From contig JAEWRL010000214.1 of the NCBI GenBank assembly GCA_023398955.1, positions 1-52,234 of the forward strand: a stretch of 52,234 nucleotides of DNA. The letters are read 5' to 3'. The translations under genes were made by a program, and so were the position numbers. The notes under the pieces were generated by a model that ran no database searches, was not told where the DNA came from, and was given only the letters and a program-made list of their open reading frames with translations. Numbering within the stretch: position 1 is the first letter of the stretch; each line of letters begins with the position of its first letter. Shown piece by piece: positions 17,307 to 27,047 of this stretch. The DNA comes from Pseudomonadota bacterium (GTDB taxonomy: Bacteria; Myxococcota_A; Polyangia; Polyangiales; Polyangiaceae).

Positions 17307-20300
17307 TCGGGCCTCCGCTTCCACGCCGTGATGCGGATGGTGATGCGCGAGGCGTCCTTGCCTTCGGATTCGAAGCGCTCGGCCAGCTCACGCAGCACCC
17401 TCGCGGCCGAGGTCGCGTCGACGAGATCGTTCGATGCCTCGAGCACGACCTCCTCGCCCACGGGCGGCGTCGTTCGTTGCGGCCTGCCGCTGGGCACGCG
17501 CAGCAGTTCGCCGGCACGGCGGGTCAGATCGCTCAGCCCGTCGGCGAGCATCTTGTTGACCTCGTCGGCGGTAAGCAGGGCGGCGAGATCCTGCAGGAGC
17601 AGCCTCGCGCGCTCGCCTCGCTCGGCGTCACCGAGGAGCCCCTTCACTTGGCGTAGCACGATCCAGCGCGCGTCGTCCTGGAGAAGCCGCTTGCTCGCGG
17701 CCGCTGTCGTGAAATTACGCCCCATTGCCGTGATCGAGGTCTTGGGCGTGAAGCTCGCGAGGTCGCGCACGATGGACGCGCCGTCCGCTCGCGAAAGCTG
17801 CTGGAGCAGCGCGGCCGAGGCTCCTGCCGTCGCCAAGCGGGGCGCGTCTTCCGGCTCTGCCCAGTCACGAATCTTCGGCTCGAGCGCCGCTGGCAGCTCG
17901 CCGGCCTCGCCCACTTCCTTCAGCTTCTCCTTCACCTTATCGGCGAAGGTCGAGAGGTTGCGCGCACCGAGCGAGCGACCTCCGATCGCCACGCCGAAGA
18001 GCTCGCCCGCGCGGTTCAGAGCCTCGGTCCACTCGGCCTGCGTGGGCAGCTCGGGGCGCAACAGCTCGACGTCGTCAGGGAGCTGCCCCGGGCGCGGCAG
18101 CGTGTAGCCTTTGCTGTCACGCCGGAATGTGCGTCCACTCCACGAGGCGTAGAGCGAGACGAGCACGTCCTGCACCTCGGCGGGCAAACCGCGCGTGCGC
18201 TGCGGATCGAGCCAGCCGCGCACATTGCCGACGGTCGGGGTGTCGATGCCCGCTTGCTGACGCTGCTGCTCGATGTCCTGGAAGGGGCGCTCGCGCAGGA
18301 GCACCGCGACGTCGCCCGTCTCGGTGATGCCGAGCGGATCGGCGTAAGCGCGAAGGTCGTTGCGCTCGCCCTTCTCGACGTTCATGCGGCGGTCCCGTTC
18401 GTCGAGCAGCTTTTCGACGAGCGCGCCGATCTTCTCCATGCGCGTCGCCGATACTGGTCCGTCAAAGCGCGGATGGTGGGGGTACTTCTTCGACAGGACC
18501 GTGTCGACGACCTGGCGGAAGCCGTCCTTCATCGTGCCGGCGAGCACCGCGCGGATGTCAAGCTCACCGAGGAGCGGGATGAAGTGCTCGTCAACAGTAC
18601 GAGACTGGTCGAGGAACGAATTGTCGTTCGCTATCGAGAGCCCGTAGGCCTGCGCCAGCGTGCGCTTCACCAGGGCCTCCTTTTGGGCGCGGAGGCTCGC
18701 GAGGTCGGCGCGCGTCGTCGACTGGTCCTCGACACGCAAGTGACCGAGGTACTTGCGCGGCTCTCCGTCGAGGATGTGCTCCAAGACGACGAGGTCGCCG
18801 AGCTCGCGCTCGAGCGAGTGTGAGAAGAACGTCGGCAGCCACACGACCGTGGGGTTCGGCGGCGCATCGGCGGGGCGCGAATCGCGGAAGCGCTCGACGG
18901 TGCGGAGGTCCTCGTCGGGGCCGTGGCCGCGTTCGTCGAACGGATAGTCGGCGATGATCTGCCACTCGTACTCACGCGGGCATGTCAGCGTTGTATCGTC
19001 CATCTCGCGGACGTTTCCGTAACGGACCCGGCCCTTGCGGCGCGTGCCGTGGAAAGGCAGCTCGGTTTCGACTACCGTGCCCTCGCTGTCGAGCTCGAGC
19101 GCCTGGAACAGCAGGCGCCGCATGGCGTTCTTGCGCGCGCCGGCCGTGTCGGCCTCTGCAGCCTGCGCGAGGATCGGCTGGAGGTCGACGCCCGAGAGGT
19201 GGATGTTCACCTCGGGATCTGCCTGTTCGCCGAGACGAAGGGCGCCGACCTGGCTTGCCCAATCACGCAGGCGCTGCGCCACCACCTGCATCTCGGCACC
19301 GGGAATGGGCGACGCGATGGTGCCGTGGTTCAGGTGGGCGAGCCGCTTTACCGTCAGACCCTTGAACGGCTTGGCCTCGGGCACGAGCGCCGCCATCAGC
19401 AGCGTCTTGGCGAGACGGTTGTCGTTGCGGCACATGCGCTGCTGGCAACCGCTGCAGCCGAGGCGACGGTCGTGATCCTCGCGCAGGCGCTGGCACGCGG
19501 TCGAGCTGTCCGTGTTGTGCTGCCGCCGAATCATTGGCAGGAAGCTCTCGCGGTAGAGGTCGCGGGCGCGGTCGAAGCGCGCCTTCATCACCGGATCGTC
19601 GATGGGATCTTCGCTCTCCGCGAGCGCGTCGAACGCATCACCAACCGGCACCACGCGACCGGTCTCCAGGTCCGGCAGGTGGTTGACGAGCAGCTCCATC
19701 AGAATGCGGATCGCCGTGCGCTCACGCTGCAGGCAGTCCGAGAGCGCCACGAGCGCTTCGATGAGCGCTGGCGAGAACGGGTAGACCTTTTTGAAGTCGG
19801 CCTCGTCGCCCTCGCTGCCGATGAGCACGCTCTGCGCCTGCCCCGCAACGCGCCAGGTCTTGGCGAAGTCGTCGGCCATGCGCTGCGCAGCGGACTCGTC
19901 CTTGGGCCGCACGACGCGGTGGGCGACGATCGCCGGGAGGTTCGAGTCGGCGAGCGTGACGGTCTCGAAGCGCCCGTCGTGGTGCGAGAGGTTGCGCGAC
20001 AGCTCGTTGCGCACTGCTCCCTGCGCCTGTTCGCCCAGGAACTGCGAGAGATCGCGCTGGCGCGCGATGAAGCTGACTATGGGGATGGCGCGGTCGGCGT
20101 CTTGCGCCTCTTTCAGCTTCACCATCTTCTGCACCTCCCGACCGATGAAGGGCAGATCGGCCGAGTTACCCGCGAGCCAGAGCACCAGCTCGTCGAGGTA
20201 GAGCACGACTGCGTCGAAGCCGAGCGACTGGGCGTGGCGACTCATGACGCCTAGGCCGGTGTCCAGGTCAATGAAGCGCCCCTGCTGTGCGGTCCACGAC

Positions 20301-21007
20301 GTGAAGAAAGCCCGCACCAGATCGCTGAATAGCTTGGCGCGTGGGCTCTGCGAGTCGCGATCTTTCTCGCCGACGTAACTCGCCGCGATCGCTGCATCGA
20401 GCGAGGGACCATCCCACTTGCGCGCTTCGCCGAGCTTGCCCCAGCCGCTCGCGGCCAGCTGGACGCTTCCATTCAGCTTGGCGAAGAACGCTTCCTCACC
20501 GAGCGCCGCGCGCAGACGCTGCGCGTCGTCGAACAGTCCCTGGTCGGCGTAGAGGGCGGGCGTGGAGGCGCCTTCGTGGTTCTTCGCCGCCCACGCGACG
20601 TAGGCGCCGAGGATCTTCGACTCCATGTCCTGCGCGCCGAGCATGTGGATCGGAAGCTGGAGGAGCTTCTTCTTGCCGATCCAGTCGTTCTTGCCGCGCA
20701 AGGCGTGGAGTTCCCCGCGGCTCCACGGGGCCGGGTGATCGGCGAGCATGAGATCGAGCAGCGCCATGAAGTGGCTCTTGCCGGCACCGAAGGAGCCGTG
20801 GAGGTACGCGGCCTGGCTGCGTCCATCGCGCAACGCGCTGCCGATGATTGACAACGCGTGCTCGAAGGTCTGCACGATCTTTGGCGTGATCGCGTAGTCC
20901 TTGACCGTGCGCTCGGGGTTCGAGATGCCGCCTGTGAGATCCTGAACGAAGTCGCCCTTGCGCACGGCCTTCGGCAGGTCGAGCAGGTCGTGGATGCGGG
21001 TTGTCAT
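17303..21007 (-). CDS. pglY: BREX type 2 ATPase PglY
   Basis: About 1234 residues from ATG 21005-21007, which overlaps the upstream stop as ATGA; an in-frame start at 21046 is less likely. The protein starts MTTRIHDLLDLPKAVRKGDF, has Walker A GSFGAGKSHF (71-80) and Walker B VVLYLDELVLWL (about 267-278). Four cysteines at about 505, 518, 521 and 526 (the last three within GCSGCQQRMC) could bind zinc. PglY is the large BrxC-like P-loop ATPase of type 2 BREX and is thought to assemble on DNA with PglZ and PglX. Its C-terminal domain is long and mostly helical. It ends in a GTGA overlap with pglZ. It looks complete. Confidence 0.92.
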   Translation of the reverse strand: MTTRIHDLLDLPKAVRKGDFVQDLTGGISNPERTVKDYAITPKIVQTFEHALSIIGSALRDGRSQAAYLHGSFGAGKSHFMALLDLMLADHPAPWSRGELHALRGKNDWIGKKKLLQLPIHMLGAQDMESKILGAYVAWAAKNHEGASTPALYADQGLFDDAQRLRAALGEEAFFAKLNGSVQLAASGWGKLGEARKWDGPSLDAAIAASYVGEKDRDSQSPRAKLFSDLVRAFFTSWTAQQGRFIDLDTGLGVMSRHAQSLGFDAVVLYLDELVLWLAGNSADLPFIGREVQKMVKLKEAQDADRAIPIVSFIARQRDLSQFLGEQAQGAVRNELSRNLSHHDGRFETVTLADSNLPAIVAHRVVRPKDESAAQRMADDFAKTWRVAGQAQSVLIGSEGDEADFKKVYPFSPALIEALVALSDCLQRERTAIRILMELLVNHLPDLETGRVVPVGDAFDALAESEDPIDDPVMKARFDRARDLYRESFLPMIRRQHNTDSSTACQRLREDHDRRLGCSGCQQRMCRNDNRLAKTLLMAALVPEAKPFKGLTVKRLAHLNHGTIASPIPGAEMQVVAQRLRDWASQVGALRLGEQADPEVNIHLSGVDLQPILAQAAEADTAGARKNAMRRLLFQALELDSEGTVVETELPFHGTRRKGRVRYGNVREMDDTTLTCPREYEWQIIADYPFDERGHGPDEDLRTVERFRDSRPADAPPNPTVVWLPTFFSHSLERELGDLVVLEHILDGEPRKYLGHLRVEDQSTTRADLASLRAQKEALVKRTLAQAYGLSIANDNSFLDQSRTVDEHFIPLLGELDIRAVLAGTMKDGFRQVVDTVLSKKYPHHPRFDGPVSATRMEKIGALVEKLLDERDRRMNVEKGERNDLRAYADPLGITETGDVAVLLRERPFQDIEQQRQQAGIDTPTVGNVRGWLDPQRTRGLPAEVQDVLVSLYASWSGRTFRRDSKGYTLPRPGQLPDDVELLRPELPTQAEWTEALNRAGELFGVAIGGRSLGARNLSTFADKVKEKLKEVGEAGELPAALEPKIRDWAEPEDAPRLATAGASAALLQQLSRADGASIVRDLASFTPKTSITAMGRNFTTAAASKRLLQDDARWIVLRQVKGLLGDAERGERARLLLQDLAALLTADEVNKMLADGLSDLTRRAGELLRVPSGRPQRTTPPVGEEVVLEASNDLVDATSAARVLRELAERFESEGKDASRITIRITAWKRRPE

Positions 21008-21591
21008 GCGGTAGCTTTCTTCAGAGCAGTGTGAACCTCGGACCAAGGTGCTGGCTCAAACTGGGCGATGGGAACGAGCTGCGAGAGCACCCATTCGAGT
21101 GCCTCGACGGGACCGAGCGCGGGGAGCGGCACCCGTATCTTTGGGCTCGCGTTCAGGTCCGGACCCACGTGGCAATGAAGCGCAGCGTGCCCTCCGGCAC
21201 CGTGCGCGTGGCGATCACGGTCCCGGCCTCGGTCGTCCGACAGGTGCACTGCAATGACCCAGCGGGTTCCGTCGTGGCGCTCCCCCTCCGCGCGGATATC
21301 GAGCTGGTGAAGGGCGCCATCCCGCGCCGCCGTGGCTAGCACGCTCAGCGTCGTCGTCCGCAGCCCATCAATGTTGAGTAGTGGCTCACCGGCACCAGGC
21401 GTTTCACGCCTTCGGATGGCCCACTCCTCGATGCCCCCACTGCGCTTGTTGGTGAAACGCTGGCAGACCGAGCGCTCGCAGTGCCCCGCCGCCGCGAGCT
21501 TTCCGAGCATGAGCCGGACGTCACGCGTCCAGTTGAGGTCGGGACGCCGACCAGCTTGATGCTCTCGATAGAGCGAAATCCACTTGTTCAC
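21004..21591 (-). CDS. BREX-embedded hypothetical protein, 195 aa
   Basis: GTG 21589-21591 overlaps the previous stop as GTGA, and its stop overlaps pglY as ATGA, so it is translationally locked between the two. The N-terminal 70 residues look like a winged-helix or HTH module (DVRLMLGKLAAAGHCERSVC, QRFTNKRSGG, EEWAIRR). The middle is His/Asp/Arg-rich (DRGRDRDRHAHGAGGHAALH). The C-terminus contains KIRVPLPALGPVEALEWVL. I do not recognise a family. A DNA-binding or adaptor role with PglY or the ATPase three genes earlier is only a guess from position. It is not one of the six core type 2 BREX genes. Confidence 0.7.
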   Translation of the reverse strand: MNKWISLYREHQAGRRPDLNWTRDVRLMLGKLAAAGHCERSVCQRFTNKRSGGIEEWAIRRRETPGAGEPLLNIDGLRTTTLSVLATAARDGALHQLDIRAEGERHDGTRWVIAVHLSDDRGRDRDRHAHGAGGHAALHCHVGPDLNASPKIRVPLPALGPVEALEWVLSQLVPIAQFEPAPWSEVHTALKKATA

Positions 21592-22145
21592 TGCTTCCCC
21601 TCCAGCAGATCGGCCCAGTAGGAGAGGCTCAGGTTCCGTGCGTCGTTCGGGAGCTGTTCAGCACGCCATTTCGCCAGGAACTCTTCAGGGGGCTCCCCTA
21701 CCGCGTCGATGAAGGCCACGCGCTCCGCGACGGGATCGATCTCGGCCAGCTTGTCCGGATCGGCGTCGCTACCCTCGATCCAACTCGCGAGACTCGGAAG
21801 GCCTTCGAGCGCGCGCTGTCCGTCGCCGTTCCGAAGCAGGAACAACACGATCGGCTGAGTGCGCTCCGGCTCGAGGAGCCGCTCCCGCGAGGCGTCGAGG
21901 TCTTGCATCGCCTCGCGCTCGTCGCGGGGTACGAGGAGCGCCATGCGGCAGGGCTCGGCAAGTGCCGCGTCGACGGTGTCGGGTTGGAACGGTTGCGCAT
22001 CGCGTTCCGCGACGCTTTTGACCTCTCCCACCAGCCACTCGCGCAAGCCGAGATCAGGGCACCACACGATGACGACTCCGCCCTTGTCGCGGTCGAGCGC
22101 GTTGACGATGGCATCCATCGGGCTACGCACGCGGACCTCCGTCAC
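21588..22145 (-). CDS. BREX-embedded hypothetical protein, 185 aa
   Basis: GTG 22143-22145 gives MTEVRVRSPMDAIVNALD. It overlaps the end of the upstream ATPase gene by 23 bp and overlaps the next gene as GTGA. The fold looks alpha/beta: a strand GGVVIVWCP, then a Val/Leu-rich strand MALLVPRDER, then TQPIVLFLLRN, with acidic C-terminal helices including WIEGSDADPDKLAEIDP. This pattern of three buried strands recalls small Rossmann-like or TIR-like modules, but no diagnostic residue supports that. Together with the ATPase before it, it may be a partner pair. Function unknown. Confidence 0.7.
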   Translation of the reverse strand: MTEVRVRSPMDAIVNALDRDKGGVVIVWCPDLGLREWLVGEVKSVAERDAQPFQPDTVDAALAEPCRMALLVPRDEREAMQDLDASRERLLEPERTQPIVLFLLRNGDGQRALEGLPSLASWIEGSDADPDKLAEIDPVAERVAFIDAVGEPPEEFLAKWRAEQLPNDARNLSLSYWADLLEGKQ

Positions 22146-23235
22146 TTAGCGCAGCTTCGGCGAGTGGATGAAGCTCGAGGACGGGACGGCCGTCACGCAG
22201 TCTTTCGAGGAGGATCCCGTGTGCCAGCAAACGCACCTTCCTCTCGAGGTCGAGCTCGCGGCCGCTCGTGCCCACGACGGCCCGAATCGCTGCTTCATCG
22301 CCGGGCATGAACAGGCGTCCTACGCTCTCGATGTGATCGGCGCGCGCGTCCGCCATGTCCTCGTTCCGCGGCCAAGGCTCACCGCTCCTTCGGGTGGCGT
22401 AGAGCCCCGCACCGGCCATGAGCTGCAGAAACGTTCGCGGGTTGCCACCGCTCCAGCGGATGGCCTCGTCGACAATGAGTCCCTCGGCGTGCTCCAGGTC
22501 TCGCTCCAGGCCCAAGCGCTGCGCCAGCATCTTGCGCAGGAACTCACGGCCGGGTTCGCCGGCAAGGCCCTGTACATCCAGGGCGCGAACCGCGACGAAC
22601 CGCTCGCCCATTCGAATCACCGTCTCGGCGCGCGGCCCGAATGCGGCGTGCCATGGGATGACGACGGCCAGCCCGACGTCATCCGGAAGCGTACCGAGAC
22701 CATCAAATAGGTCGAGGCTTTGGGGCCCCTGCGGCACCTTCTCGAGTCCATCGATGAGGAGAGTTACGCGGCCGTGCTTGGACAGTCGCCCCACCTCGGA
22801 CAGGGTTGCCTTCAGGAGCGTTCTTGGTTCTTGTTCGATCGTCGCGTTCGGTTGGCTTGAGAGGACGGCTGATACGCTGTCCAGTGCCGAGACCAAATCC
22901 GCTGAAAAGCGGAGCAGAAGAGCCTTCTGGGCGAAATATCCAACGCGCTGAGCAATCCGAAGGAACATACGTTCGACAGTCAACCGCCGCATATTCTCAA
23001 ACCGATCGAGCGGTACGAAGCACGCAACGCGATCAGGTTGGAGCAACACCGCCGCCCGTGCGAGCTCGGTGCTCTTTCCCACACCTGCAGGCCCGCCAAT
23101 GAGCAATGGAGACCGATCGGCCCGGATCCAATTGGCGATTTCGTCGCCAGCGCACCCGTCGTGTTCGACATACTCCGGGTCTCCCGGAGAGAGGGGAATG
23201 TGCGGCTTCAGCGCCTTCCAATCGATGGTCGTCAT
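22123..23235 (-). CDS. P-loop ATPase embedded between pglX and pglY
   Basis: A 370-residue AAA/STAND-like ATPase. Walker A is GGPAGVGKST (47-56) and Walker B is VTLLIDGLEKVP (about 155-166), followed by a sensor-like stretch (GLAVVIPWHAAFGPRAE) and a C-terminal helical region with a possible winged helix (LDLERKVRLLAHGILLERL). ATG 23233-23235 overlaps the pglX stop as ATGA. It is distinct from BrxD and PglY and so is an additional ATPase in this BREX locus. The DGLEK form of Walker B resembles NTPases that sense signals rather than helicases. It heads a three-gene block with the two small unknown proteins. Family unassigned; role inferred only from position. Confidence 0.75.
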   Translation of the reverse strand: MTTIDWKALKPHIPLSPGDPEYVEHDGCAGDEIANWIRADRSPLLIGGPAGVGKSTELARAAVLLQPDRVACFVPLDRFENMRRLTVERMFLRIAQRVGYFAQKALLLRFSADLVSALDSVSAVLSSQPNATIEQEPRTLLKATLSEVGRLSKHGRVTLLIDGLEKVPQGPQSLDLFDGLGTLPDDVGLAVVIPWHAAFGPRAETVIRMGERFVAVRALDVQGLAGEPGREFLRKMLAQRLGLERDLEHAEGLIVDEAIRWSGGNPRTFLQLMAGAGLYATRRSGEPWPRNEDMADARADHIESVGRLFMPGDEAAIRAVVGTSGRELDLERKVRLLAHGILLERLRDGRPVLELHPLAEAALSDGGPRA

Positions 23236-26200
23236 GCTTGGACTCCAGTGGCCACGTACCGAGCAGGGCGCCCGGAGAGCTTCTCAACGAACCCGTCGGC
23301 GATGAGCTTCTTCAGCGCCTTGGCGACGAGAGCCTTATTGACGCCCACGGCGCTGGCTAGCTCGACGTCGGTCGGTCCCTCGGGGAGCTCGCCTTCCTCG
23401 CCGTCGTCATCATCGTTCTCCTCGACCTCAGGCTTCCACGCCTGCAGGGCGGCGAGGACTTCTTCGGGCGCGACGGTGGCGCGCTTGGGCACGGCGGGCG
23501 GCGTCCACTGACGCAGATCGCCCACGGCGACGCCGGGCGAGTGCGCTTCGCCCGCGACGAAATCGCGGAAGAACTCGCCGAGCTTGGTGCCGTAGGCCGG
23601 ATCGATCTCGTTATGCCACTGCAGAAGCCACGGCACGCGCTCGTCAATGCCGGCAAGCAGCGGCACGAGACGGTCCTTCGTCCACCCGTCCTCGGTCTTG
23701 CGCCGCTGGTAGAGACTCGAGAGCGCCTGCGCGACCTGCAGGTGATCCCAGCCCGCCCAGCCAACGAGCGGCGTGGTGTCCTCGTCGGTATTGCCACCGG
23801 GGACGGTAATGAAGCGCTCCTTTGGAACGTCGAGCTTGCCGCGCAGGCTCCAGTAGTGGCGAAGGAAGTCCTTGGGTCCGTACTTGTCGGGCACCGGGAT
23901 GGTCTTGAGCTTCAAACGTTTCAGCTCGGCCTCGAGCTTCTCCTTGTTCTCGTCCTCAATGCGTTGCAGCCGCCAGGTCTCCTCCCAGGTGGCGCGCTTT
24001 TCCATGCCGATCTCGGCGTAGCGGTAGCCCGCGAGGAACGGCACGCCCTCGAGGTCGACGAGGTCGGAGATGAGCTTCACGAGATCGAGCCCGCTCGCCT
24101 CCGTGAGCAGCTCGTGCGCGGCGGCGACGCCCGGATCGCGCCCGAACTCGAGGGCGAGTTGACGTGCCGTGCGCAGCTCGGGCTGCGGCGGGTCGCGGAA
24201 TGTCGCCTCGATACGCTCGAGAATCCAGGCGCGCACTGCGTCGGCGAAAGCCTTGTGGTCATCGGGGGGCGACCAGCGGCGCTTGGTCTCGGGCGTTTCG
24301 AGCAGGCGAAGCTGCTTGCCGTGCTCGGGATCGTCGAGGAGGCGCAGGCGTTGGCGATAAAGGTCGGCGAGCGGCCCGCCGACGTCCTTCGGGGCTTCAC
24401 GCTTATGGACGCGGAACCACTCTGAGGCCGAGATGTCCGTCGCGACCTCGCGCGCGAGCCGCACCTCGAAGGGGCGGCAGTTGGGCTCGACGGGAACGCG
24501 CACGGCATCGACGGAGGGCGCTTGGACGGTGGGCAGCCCGAACAGGCCGTAGACGCGCCAGTCCATTTCTTCCTGTAGCGAGATGAGAATGCCTCGTAGT
24601 CGTGCGCGCTCGGCGAGGCTCTTCGTGCGGGCTTCGCGGAGGGCAGCGAGCGTGGGCGTGGAGGCGAGTGTCGCTGCGACGACGTTCTCTGGCGCCTGCC
24701 CGTCCATATGCACGACAGTGTTTTCGGCGGCGACGACAAGGTCGAGGAGCTTGTCGCGCAGGTCTTGGAGCTTGGGGACCGGGAGCTGCTGGAGCAGGTT
24801 GCCGGCGTACTCGAGGCGGTCCTGCCACGGCGTCCTCGATAGACGCGCGCCTTCGCCGACCTGATCACCGCCCTTGGGGAACATAACTAGGCGGCACCAG
24901 AACGCGACAGTGGAAGAGTTCATGTAGCCGAGGAGGGTTTGGTGCTGCGCTTCGGACGCATCACCTCGCAGCTTGATGATCGGCGCGTGATTCTTGAGAA
25001 TCCGGCCGCCGCGGTCGAGCACGAAGTGATTGTGCGTGGCGACAAACGCGAACGCGATCGACAGAGGGCGACGCAGCTTGCTTAGCGTCAGACGCTCGAA
25101 CTCGTACCACTTGCATCCAGATTCGACCTTGGTCTTTCCGCCCAAGAACACGTTGCTGGCGAGGCGCGTTCGATAGGGCCACAGAGCTAGTAAGATCGGT
25201 TGCCTGGCCTCCGCAATTGGGCGGAACTGGTCGTCGTAGGGGAACAGAACCACGTTAGTGCTGCTGATTTCCCAGTCGCGAACGTTCTCTCCCGTCACGA
25301 ACTGACGGAACTGATCAGTGCCGAGTCGAGCCTGGCTGCCCTGGGGCCGAACGAACACGTCGTCGAGGCCGGTCACTGCGAGACGTCCAATGCTCTCAGC
25401 ATGGCCATTCAGGGTAGAGGGCGCCGTCGCGGCCGCCTTTTGCAGAAACTCCCGTGCACCACCACCTGCCAGCACCCACGGATGACGAGTGGCGTCATCT
25501 CGCCTGATCTCCTCTACGGAGATGTCCACGCCGTCGAATCCGGGCTCGGAATGGTGCGTGACGATCTCCTTCCACACCGGTGCAGCCGCAGGATCGGCTG
25601 GCACATCCCGTTCGCCACGCTTGCCCAGGACGGCAATCACCTTCGCATTGGCAGGCGCACGATTCCGGCCGAAGAGAAGAAGGGTTGGCGTGCCGTGGCC
25701 GGGCAAGTAGCAACCCGACGTGTCGACGATCTTCGTGAGGTCGAGGCGGGGCAGCACCTTCTGGATCAGCGGCGCGCCAAAGTCGCGCTTGGTGAACGAG
25801 TTGGCGTTGATGAGGCCCACAAAGCCCGCTTGCTGCGCGAGATCGAAGAAGCGTTCGGTGAAGGGAGCTGCCAGCGCGAACTGGCCTGCGGCGCTCTCAT
25901 ACATGTCGCGGTACTTCTTGCGCTTCGAGGCGTCCTTCTCGGTGATGTACGGCGGGTTACCGACGACCGCGTGGAACCGCTTAGTCAGCACGCGCTCGAC
26001 GTCGCCGCGATTCTCGAGGCGGAAGAGCCGGTCGCCCCAGCGCATGTCGTCGTCCATCGACATCTGACCGACGTTGAGCACGCGCTGGTCGAACCGATGC
26101 AGCAAGCTGTCCGCCACCACGACGTTCGGTCTGATGTCAGGCGCGCGTTCCAGCCGCTTGATGTCCACCGCGTCGAGCAGTGCGAGCACCAGCCTGAAGC

Positions 26201-27047
26201 GGGCAATGGCTACGGCGTACGGGTTGATATCGACGCCGTAAACCTGGTCGAGCGCGCGGCGCGCGAGGTCGGCGATGCTCTCGGCCGGTGCCTCCTTCTG
26301 CCAGCGCCCGAGCAGCCGTCGGAACGCGCCGAGGAGGAAGTGACCCGAGCCGCACGTCGGGTCGATGAGGCTCACGTCCTTGAGCCCGAACTCCGCGATG
26401 GCTGGGTCGAGCGTCTGATCGAGGATGAACTCCTCGACGAACTCTGGCGTCTGGAGCAGCGCATAGCGCTTGCGCACCGCCTCGGAGAGGTCCTGGTAGA
26501 GGTCGCCGAGGAAGCGCGTGTCTTCGCCGTCGAAGACGATCGCGGGCGCGCCGCTCGCGTCGCGCTTGCGGAAGAAGTCGAGCAGCGCCCGCGCGGCCTC
26601 GCTCGACGGCGAGAGCACCCAAACGGGATTGTGCTTCGTGTCGAAGACGTCGCGGGCGCCGGGGAGCTTCGACAGCTCGCGAAACACCGCAAGCAGGTAC
26701 TCGCGCGGTCCGAGTGCTGGCGCCACCTGCGTGAAGAGCGTCTCGCGGTCCTCGGCGGCGCGCAGCGCATCAAGCGAGGCGCCTGCCACGCGAGGATCGA
26801 TGTAGCCGCGATCCTCGAGCGTGCGCACGAAGACGACGGAAAGGATCCACGCGACGGCGAGCTGGGTGATGCGCTCACGCCTCCAGTGGTCGAAGCCGAG
26901 CCCCGTCTGCCCGGCCTTCTGCTCGTCCTCCCACGCCCGCTTCAGACCGGCCTCGACGCGCTCGGTCTTGGCGCGCGTAAGGAGGTCCTTCTCGAGCGCC
27001 TTGAGCGCGGGCTGCAGCAGCTTCGGCAAGTTCGCGGCGACCTTCAT
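23232..27047 (-). CDS. pglX: BREX type 2 adenine-specific DNA methyltransferase PglX
   Basis: About 1271 residues from ATG 27045-27047, which overlaps the DUF4276 stop as ATGA and has GGAG upstream; an open extension to 27155 is probably untranslated. It is a gamma-type N6-adenine methyltransferase with SAM-binding DPTCGSGHF (229-237), a downstream acidic motif (VYGVDINPYAVAIARF), and catalytic NPPY (364-367). A large target-recognition region follows. The last 60 residues contain a helix-turn-helix-like stretch (ELASAVGVNKALVAKALKKL, then IADGFVEKL). PglX marks host DNA and is required for BREX restriction. It looks full length; I see no homopolymer tract that would suggest phase variation. 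Confidence 0.93.
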   Translation of the reverse strand: MKVAANLPKLLQPALKALEKDLLTRAKTERVEAGLKRAWEDEQKAGQTGLGFDHWRRERITQLAVAWILSVVFVRTLEDRGYIDPRVAGASLDALRAAEDRETLFTQVAPALGPREYLLAVFRELSKLPGARDVFDTKHNPVWVLSPSSEAARALLDFFRKRDASGAPAIVFDGEDTRFLGDLYQDLSEAVRKRYALLQTPEFVEEFILDQTLDPAIAEFGLKDVSLIDPTCGSGHFLLGAFRRLLGRWQKEAPAESIADLARRALDQVYGVDINPYAVAIARFRLVLALLDAVDIKRLERAPDIRPNVVVADSLLHRFDQRVLNVGQMSMDDDMRWGDRLFRLENRGDVERVLTKRFHAVVGNPPYITEKDASKRKKYRDMYESAAGQFALAAPFTERFFDLAQQAGFVGLINANSFTKRDFGAPLIQKVLPRLDLTKIVDTSGCYLPGHGTPTLLLFGRNRAPANAKVIAVLGKRGERDVPADPAAAPVWKEIVTHHSEPGFDGVDISVEEIRRDDATRHPWVLAGGGAREFLQKAAATAPSTLNGHAESIGRLAVTGLDDVFVRPQGSQARLGTDQFRQFVTGENVRDWEISSTNVVLFPYDDQFRPIAEARQPILLALWPYRTRLASNVFLGGKTKVESGCKWYEFERLTLSKLRRPLSIAFAFVATHNHFVLDRGGRILKNHAPIIKLRGDASEAQHQTLLGYMNSSTVAFWCRLVMFPKGGDQVGEGARLSRTPWQDRLEYAGNLLQQLPVPKLQDLRDKLLDLVVAAENTVVHMDGQAPENVVAATLASTPTLAALREARTKSLAERARLRGILISLQEEMDWRVYGLFGLPTVQAPSVDAVRVPVEPNCRPFEVRLAREVATDISASEWFRVHKREAPKDVGGPLADLYRQRLRLLDDPEHGKQLRLLETPETKRRWSPPDDHKAFADAVRAWILERIEATFRDPPQPELRTARQLALEFGRDPGVAAAHELLTEASGLDLVKLISDLVDLEGVPFLAGYRYAEIGMEKRATWEETWRLQRIEDENKEKLEAELKRLKLKTIPVPDKYGPKDFLRHYWSLRGKLDVPKERFITVPGGNTDEDTTPLVGWAGWDHLQVAQALSSLYQRRKTEDGWTKDRLVPLLAGIDERVPWLLQWHNEIDPAYGTKLGEFFRDFVAGEAHSPGVAVGDLRQWTPPAVPKRATVAPEEVLAALQAWKPEVEENDDDDGEEGELPEGPTDVELASAVGVNKALVAKALKKLIADGFVEKLSGRPARYVATGVQA

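Noticed and set aside
18923..20254. A 443-codon plus-strand open frame
   Set aside because: Antisense shadow of pglY with no domain or start signal.
23232..27047. Phase-variable pglX
   Set aside because: No long homopolymer or simple repeat tract found in the gene, unlike known phase-variable pglX genes.
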